Program-made: the position numbers and the translations under genes
In this document: piece after piece, positions 1 through 5,400 of the stretch
How positions within the stretch are numbered: position 1 is the stretch's first letter
How the letters are laid out: each line of letters starts with the position of its first letter
Notes under the pieces: model-generated
The model's input: the letters and a program-made list of their open reading frames with translations, nothing else
Database searches by the model: none
What the model was told of the DNA's origin: nothing
NCBI GenBank assembly: GCA_023249835.1
Contig: JAHFBY010000101.1
Location: 1-6,540, forward strand
DNA from: Elusimicrobiota bacterium
Lineage (GTDB): Bacteria > Elusimicrobiota > Elusimicrobia > 2-02-FULL-39-32
Reading direction: 5' to 3'
DNA length: 6,540 nucleotides

Positions 1-386
1 TTGCCCCCACTCAAAGCGTCATAAACCGTAAACGTCATACTGTAAGTCCCGGTAAGCGGAATCTTGGCCGCGTTGGTTAACCTGCCTTGATAATTAATCA
101 AATGCGGAATCGCGGCATACACTTGGGAAACCGCAGCGGCCCCCGGAATAAAATGCGGCAGCATCAAAGCTACAGAACAAACTATCCTTAAAAAAAACTC
201 CCCCCTTACCCCCAAGGGGAGAGTAAAATTCCTAAATTTTTGTATGGAACTAGCGCATTCTTTTTTAAATTGCGCAAGAATAAATTTTAAATTCATTAAA
301 CTCCAGAACAGGGATTTCACCGCCAGCCAAACCAGCTTACCGATTGCCCCGCTGCCCCAAACATAAAATGCGCTCATTGACTTCAT
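1..386 (-). CDS. Secreted protein with N-terminal 'INYQGRLT' module, 3' end cut by window edge
   Basis: An open frame runs from the ATG at 386 to the window edge (128 complete codons, no stop). Residues 93-101 read IPHLINYQG and the next stretch continues RLTNAAKIPLTGTYSMTF, then TVYDALSGG. This is a recurring N-terminal module of secreted proteins in Elusimicrobiota-like genomes (recollection of the family). Its function is unknown to me, and the protein's main body lies outside the window. A hydrophobic segment at about residues 64-86 (FFLRIVCSVALML, then HFIPGAAA) followed by VYA looks like a signal peptide with cleavage after residue 91. ATG 386 is preceded by GAGGTG with a 4-base spacer. 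ATG 296 (residue 31) also has GGAG with a 4-base spacer, and TTG 215 (residue 58) would give the most normal signal-peptide length. The start is therefore uncertain, although the frame is solid. The gene lies 33 bases after the PorV-like gene, on the same strand, so probably in the same operon. Confidence 0.75.
   Translation of the reverse strand, partial: MKSMSAFYVWGSGAIGKLVWLAVKSLFWSLMNLKFILAQFKKECASSIQKFRNFTLPLGVRGEFFLRIVCSVALMLPHFIPGAAAVSQVYAAIPHLINYQGRLTNAAKIPLTGTYSMTFTVYDALSGG
190..221 (-). terminator. Terminator-like GC hairpin plus T8 inside an open reading frame
   Basis: Read on the minus strand, CTCCCCTT is followed by the loop GGGGGT, then AAGGGGGGAG, then eight T residues. The arms pair over 8 base pairs with a two-G bulge; six of the pairs form a continuous CTCCCC/GGGGAG stem. 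This is the architecture of a Rho-independent terminator. It lies within the frame of the third gene, about 165 bases after ATG 386 and just before the predicted signal peptide. It could be a real terminator or attenuator, or part of an inserted GC-rich dispersed repeat that happens to keep the frame open. The structure is visible; its activity is inferred. Confidence 0.4.
301..304 (-). promoter_or_regulatory. Possible alternative Shine-Dalgarno for internal ATG at 296
   Basis: GGAG stands 4 bases before the in-frame ATG at 296 in the third gene. It competes with the start at 386. Starting here would remove the first hydrophobic stretch (about residues 11-30) and leave a single signal-peptide-like segment. 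Confidence 0.35.
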
Positions 387-390
387 AGTA

Positions 391-396
391 CACCTC
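391..396 (-). promoter_or_regulatory. Shine-Dalgarno for the third gene (start at 386)
   Basis: GAGGTG on the minus strand lies 4 bases before ATG 386 and matches the anti-Shine-Dalgarno sequence. The whole gap between the PorV-like stop and this start (387-419) is 33 bases. It contains this site and no visible terminator or promoter, which supports co-transcription. A further in-frame ATG at 407 has no comparable site. Confidence 0.6.
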
Positions 397-419
397 GATT
401 TAATCATTTGATACGGGCT

Positions 420-2411
420 CTAATTCCCGTTTACGCGTTCAAGTCCGCGTTTTGCTTGAACGTTGCCAGGGTCCAACTCCAAGGCTTTTTCCCACATTTC
501 TTTGGCTTTTGCTTTTTTGCCGTTTAAAAACTCATCTAACCCTTTTTTATACAAATTCTGGCTCATCACTTTATTTTGCACGTCTAACTGTAAACCGGCA
601 TCGCTGATAAGTTTTTTAACCTCATCCGCATTGTCAGTGAACTTAAGCGCTTCATTAAAGGAAACAATGCCTTGCTTCCACTCTCCCTCTTTAACCTGAT
701 TTTTGCCTTCCGTCAAGTGTCTTCTATAAACCAGGTCGCGCGCATTAATAATATACCCTTCAATTTCCTCGCGCCAAGCCGAATTTTTAGAAACGTCCAT
801 TGAACTGCCCATGCGCAACACCCCATCAAAGAGTTCAATAGCTTTCTCATACTCTTTCTTCTTATAGGAACTCAGGGCCTCTTCCTTCATCTTGTTTAAA
901 ATATCGCGCTGATGAGCGTCGGTAACCTCTTTTTTCTGTTTGCTGATAATTTGATTGCATTTTGCCAGTTCAGACTTGGCACGCTCATGATCCGGGCTAA
1001 TAGCCAACACGCGTTCAAACTCTTGTTTGGCTTTAAGGATATCCCCTTCGGCAAAAGCGGCTAAACCGGTATCAAAGAAATTATCCACCAGCGAAACGAA
1101 CTGGGTTTCAATTTGTTTTAAATAAGCTTGCGCTTCCCTATGGTCAGCGTGCAACGACAACACGGCGCGAAACTTGCGCTGAGCGTTGATCAAGTTGCCG
1201 TTGTCAAACATGGTTACGCCCTCATTAAAAATCTCCATTATTTTTGCGTTCAGCTTTTGTTTTTTGTCCTCGTCTTGCAGTTTAGCGAACTCTTTTTCCA
1301 CCTTTGCCAACAAATTGTTATTTTCAGTCAGCCAAGGCGCAACTTCTTTAATGCGCAACACTTTCATGTAGGCGTCCACCATATTGTCCTGGGCGTAGAG
1401 GGCTTCCGCTTCGCGCACTTCTTGCTGCAACTCGCCAACCGTAGTAGACCGCTTATAGTCAACGCCAAACCGCAACTGCACGCTAACGCGGTGAGAATCG
1501 CCCAAATCGCTGTAGGGTACGTACGCATAGTCCAATCTAAACCTGCGGCTTTCAAAACCGGCGCCATAAGAAAAGTTTTGGATAATTTTAGATTGTCCTT
1601 TATAACCCGCGCGCACGGAAAAAGACTTTAAGAACCGGTACTCTACACCCGCCACGGAATAAAAATCTTTCTCTCTTTCCAATATGCCGTCAACGCTAAG
1701 AGTGATCACGTTGCTAAACAAGGAATAGGCCCCGCCCACGCGAATGCTGCGCGGCAAAGGAGAACTTTGCGTGCGATGTTTGAGGTCGGTGCCGACGTTT
1801 TGAATTGCCGCGCCTAACCGCAACCCGCGCAACATAAAAGCGTGGAACGGGTACGACAACCCCAAATCCGCGGCAACCGCTGAAGCCGTGCGCGTATTAA
1901 GTTTTTGTTGAATGAATTTAAAAGTAAGGCCGGTGGACAAAGGACCTTGCGGACGCGGACCTTCGGCGTCCTTGCCCCAAGACTTAGCCCAACTAAGGCT
2001 CGCTAAAAGGTCATAAGCGGTTAACCCGGAGGTGGGAACTCCGGAAGAATCGTAACCCTGAATAGAACCGTAATTAAAATAATGCACACCGGCAGCGAAC
2101 ACGCCTTTAGTTAAAGTCGGATGCACGTAACCTAAAACGTCCTGGTTCATGCTTTGCAAATATTGGTTGTGCATAAAACCAATTTCGCGGCGTTCAATGC
2201 TGGTTAATAAGGAAGGGTTATAAAACTGCGCGAACGAGTCGCCTTCTGCGCCGTATTGCGTGCTTCCCATAGCCGAAGCTTTAGCTCCTAAACTAATGCG
2301 CAAAGGTTCAATCGCGGTTTCACCGTTTGCCGCAAACGTTATTTCGCCTAAAAACAGTTGCGCCGCGCACGTAAAAACAATTAAACTAAAAACCTTTAGT
2401 AATCGATTCAT
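420..2411 (-). CDS. PorV/PorQ-family outer-membrane beta-barrel protein with C-terminal TPR domain
   Basis: Residues 1-28 form a signal peptide (MNRLLKVFSLIVF core, cleavage near TFA/ANG). Residues 33-70 carry the PorV/PorQ (UPF0164-like) N-terminal signature: LRISLGAKASAMGS, then GDSFAQFYNPSLL. To about residue 316 the protein has alternating beta strands typical of an outer-membrane barrel, ending near VSVQLRFG. Residues 325-663 are helical TPR-like repeats, probably periplasmic. In Bacteroidetes, PorV binds the C-terminal signal of T9SS cargo and ferries it to surface attachment; PorQ relatives act similarly. At 663 residues it is far longer than a bare barrel protein of the family (roughly 350-400), and the TPR half explains the excess. 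The ATG overlaps the stop of the upstream FN3 surface-protein gene, so translation is probably coupled. Family assignment is strong. A shuttle role for the neighbouring protein is inferred from context. Confidence 0.88.
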   Translation of the reverse strand: MNRLLKVFSLIVFTCAAQLFLGEITFAANGETAIEPLRISLGAKASAMGSTQYGAEGDSFAQFYNPSLLTSIERREIGFMHNQYLQSMNQDVLGYVHPTLTKGVFAAGVHYFNYGSIQGYDSSGVPTSGLTAYDLLASLSWAKSWGKDAEGPRPQGPLSTGLTFKFIQQKLNTRTASAVAADLGLSYPFHAFMLRGLRLGAAIQNVGTDLKHRTQSSPLPRSIRVGGAYSLFSNVITLSVDGILEREKDFYSVAGVEYRFLKSFSVRAGYKGQSKIIQNFSYGAGFESRRFRLDYAYVPYSDLGDSHRVSVQLRFGVDYKRSTTVGELQQEVREAEALYAQDNMVDAYMKVLRIKEVAPWLTENNNLLAKVEKEFAKLQDEDKKQKLNAKIMEIFNEGVTMFDNGNLINAQRKFRAVLSLHADHREAQAYLKQIETQFVSLVDNFFDTGLAAFAEGDILKAKQEFERVLAISPDHERAKSELAKCNQIISKQKKEVTDAHQRDILNKMKEEALSSYKKKEYEKAIELFDGVLRMGSSMDVSKNSAWREEIEGYIINARDLVYRRHLTEGKNQVKEGEWKQGIVSFNEALKFTDNADEVKKLISDAGLQLDVQNKVMSQNLYKKGLDEFLNGKKAKAKEMWEKALELDPGNVQAKRGLERVNGN
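423..1439 (-). repeat. TPR-like helical repeat region of the PorV-like protein
   Basis: This codes for residues 325-663. About six helix-turn-helix units can be picked out, near residues 327-360, 391-432, 442-485, 508-545, 562-600 and 615-660. The pattern is clearest in FAEGDILKAKQEFERVLAIS (residues 453-472) and in the last unit, where FLNGKKAKAKEMWEKALELD is followed by PGN (residues 628-650), a canonical TPR ending. The units are diverged and the earlier ones are irregular. TPRs normally bind proteins, so a partner in the periplasm, either cargo or a secretion component, is a reasonable inference. Confidence 0.8.
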
Positions 2412-2413
2412 TA
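2411..2413 (-). other. TAATG stop/start overlap
   Basis: The TAA stop of the FN3 surface-protein gene and the ATG of the PorV-like gene share one base at 2411. Such overlaps usually let a terminating ribosome restart on the next gene, tying the amounts of the two proteins together. Confidence 0.9.
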
Positions 2414-5400
2414 ACGTATCACCATTATTTTGCCAAGCTTACGGTTGGAACCGCTTTCGACCGTATAGATATAAACCCCGCTGGCCAACTGCGCGCCGTT
2501 AGAGTTGCGCACGTTCCAATCAAGTTTGCCGTCTGCAGGGGAATCAAAACTTAACTCGTACACCGCTTCGCCGCTAACTGAATAAACCTTAATTTTGCCG
2601 GTGTCCGGCAAACGGTCAAAAGTGATGCTGGAGTGCCCGTCCGCAGGTTCAAACGGCACGGGATAGGCGTAAGACTGGGAAACGTCCAAACTTGCCGAAC
2701 CAATAGCCGCGTAAATTGAGAAATGCTCCACTTCGGCTGTGATATATTTGGTAGAGCCATCAATGGACCGGTTAGTTAATTTACGCCAAACTTGCGCGCT
2801 TTCGTCCAACACGTGAACGTTTAAAGTGTCAATGCGCGTCTTATCATTGTTATCGTCAGTGTATCCGTCGTTATTATCGTCCACATAAGGGATATTAATG
2901 GTCACTTTTTCATTAAAGTTTTCTTTAATTAGAGTGCCGTCCGACTTAACCGCCGCAAACTCGCGAATTGTAACCGGCGCCGAATGCGATCCCAACAGTT
3001 GCGCGATACGGCTGTTAGCCGTCTCAATATTTGATTGGCTGCTAAATTGCGCTCCATAATAGCGCGGAGACTTCCCCAAAGCTGAGCGCGCCGCCGAAGA
3101 AACGCCTCCGCTCACTACGGTCACGCTCACCGTTGCGTCTTCCGGCAAAGCGCCTGCCGGGATATCTACCGTGGTTAACCCGTCATCGGCTACGATGCGG
3201 TTAGACACCATACGGTCCATAACCGTTTCAAAATTAAGAGAAATCTTTTTATCCAGCGCGTTACCGCCAAGGTCCGTAACCTGGTCTCCAACCACCAACT
3301 CAAACAGCCAACCTTTAGGCAAACTTTCATTGGGAGCAACGCTTAAAGCATGGGTTAGGCTATCGTAAGTTAAAGTTACCGGAATTTCGCGAGTTTGCGA
3401 TTTGCCAAAGTTGTCGCGGACGCCGCGCAACACCACATTTTGCGAAGATGTTAAAGTATCAGATTTCATATCTTCCGAAAATGTAATGCCCAGGGTTCCG
3501 GTACTCTTAATTCCTAAATAACGGCCATCAGCGCCGGTCACGGTAGAGAGGGCTTGCGTTTGCACTTTAGGGCGCGCCAAATCTTCCCGCACTTTATAAA
3601 CAAACAAATGCGACGGACCCCAATTGCCCGCAGTATCTTTAGCTTTTACTCGGAAAAAATAGTCGCCGGTGATACGGTCGGTTTCAGAAGAAATCGGGAA
3701 ATAAACGTAAGGATGAGAAGTCATAACCACTGCGGGAACAGACCTTTCGCCTAAATCAGTGCCGGAAGACCAGGTATAAGCATATCCTTCAATTGGAGAC
3801 TCCTTTAAAACGTTACTGATCGGGGAAGACCAGTTCAAGAAAGGCGTTTTGTGCGGCGTGTTTGCGTTAGCTTCAATCTTTGTGGTATCGTTAGGCCCAT
3901 ATTGAGCGAAAATATGCGAAATAGTAGGAGAAGTAATATCTATGTTAACAACGAACCGCGCGCTACCGATACGGGTATGGTTAGTGTTGCCTAAAAATCC
4001 ATAGTTATCGCCCATCACATGAAAGTACCAGGGACCTTCGGCTTTTGCGGTCACTTCCACAACTTCGTTGCTTTCAAATCCGCTATCAGAGCTGGAGATA
4101 TTGTCGGTATCGTTTACGTTTTGATTAAATTTATAGTGGTAGTGGGAAGAATTTTTAGCCGTAAAAGAAGTAACAACAATGTTGGTCCAACTCCCTTCAT
4201 TTTTTCCGGTCTTCCATATAATCTCAGGACCCGTGGGCGAGGTAACGAATATGACGGGCGTGGAATTGTTGGTCATAACCCCGTCTAAGTTCCTGGCCAC
4301 CACATGGAAATTGTAGCCTGAACCCCCAATCAGGTTCGTGACAGCAAAGCCCTGGGATCCGCCCCACTGGGCATAAGTTCGCCAAACAGGCGAAGCGGAC
4401 GCGCTATCCATATCTTGATCCGCGGGAACATAGGTCTGGTCGTGTTCGCTGTTGGGTGGGAAAGAAACGGAAACATACACTGCGAAAAGCGTGGTGTAAG
4501 GATCAATGATGGGGTTAGATCCGGTATTGATAAAAATATCCGCGGAAGAAAACCCAGCGGGAATAAACGAAGGCTGTAACGGTGTTACGGCCAAAGTGCA
4601 AGTGGTTTCGCCGGCTAAAAAATTGACCGAAGATTCGCTGTTTTCTCGCCAGTAAATTTTAAAACTATATTGCGTGTTAGTGGAAAGGTCGGTCAACGTC
4701 CAAGAACTAATGGAAGCCGTAAACTCGTCTAAGGTATAGGGGCTGGTCGCGCCGTCTACCGTTAAAGTCGCATACCCCACTTGGAAAAGGCTGTCCGGCT
4801 GGACGTCGTTAGGATTCCAAACCAAGGTAAGTGAAGTCACTCCCACTATAAAGGAAGGCGTTGTTGCGTTCAATGTTTTAAATGCGCTCACCGTTGCGTA
4901 AGAAGTCAAATGGTTTTGACGGCTAACCGCAAAAATACGCGCTTTGTAGGAGGTATTGGGCGTTAAAGGTTTCATAATTGCGGTGGTCGAAACCACCACA
5001 ACGGAAGTTGATATGGTAAGGAACTCGTCGCTGGAAATTTGCACCTCATAACGAGTGTCCGCAGGGCTGTTTAACGGCGCGTTCCAAACCACACAAACAG
5101 AGCTTATCCCCACCCAGTTTTCTCCAACCACGCTCACAGCCTCTGCCTGGGTCACAGTGGACCCTAAATACACCCAACTGCTTTTTAACTCGTTATGGTT
5201 AATAGCGCGAACTTGAAAATAATAAGAGGTGTTGGGCAAAATCGACGCGGTCGTAACGAACAAGGACTGCGTAATGGAGGAAGTGGCGGGGCTCCAAGAA
5301 TCAGGCGTTGAACTCGTTTGCATTTCATATACGGTTTGGTCCGGATTAGAGTACGGATTTTCCCATTGAACAGAAATAGAAGTCACCGCCACAGCAAAAA

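Noticed and set aside
387..419. Possible promoter between the PorV-like gene and the third gene
   Set aside because: The gap is only 33 bases, holds a Shine-Dalgarno site, and shows no convincing -10/-35 pair.
463..699. Plus-strand open frame antisense to the TPR coding region
   Set aside because: It is a shadow of the TPR gene with Ser/Phe/Leu-rich composition, no family features and no separate support.
1364..1567. Minus-strand open frame in another frame of the PorV-like gene
   Set aside because: It overlaps the barrel/TPR junction coding sequence in a different frame. The same holds for 2551-2763 inside the FN3 gene.
1128..1631. Plus-strand open frame of 167 codons opposite the PorV-like gene
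   Set aside because: It lies fully antisense to a strongly supported gene, has no recognisable domain, and its His/Val/Phe-rich composition is what antisense frames of such a gene produce.
2363..2411. Possible lipoprotein signal (Cys at residue 15) in the PorV-like protein
   Set aside because: The residues before the Cys (V-F-T) do not fit a lipobox, and a normal signal peptidase I site follows near residues 27-28.
4019..4288. Plus-strand open frame antisense to the FN3 protein
   Set aside because: It is fully contained in a well-supported gene on the other strand and has no domain signature. The same holds for the frames at 2260-2502, 3171-3368, 3554-3754 and 5615-5821.
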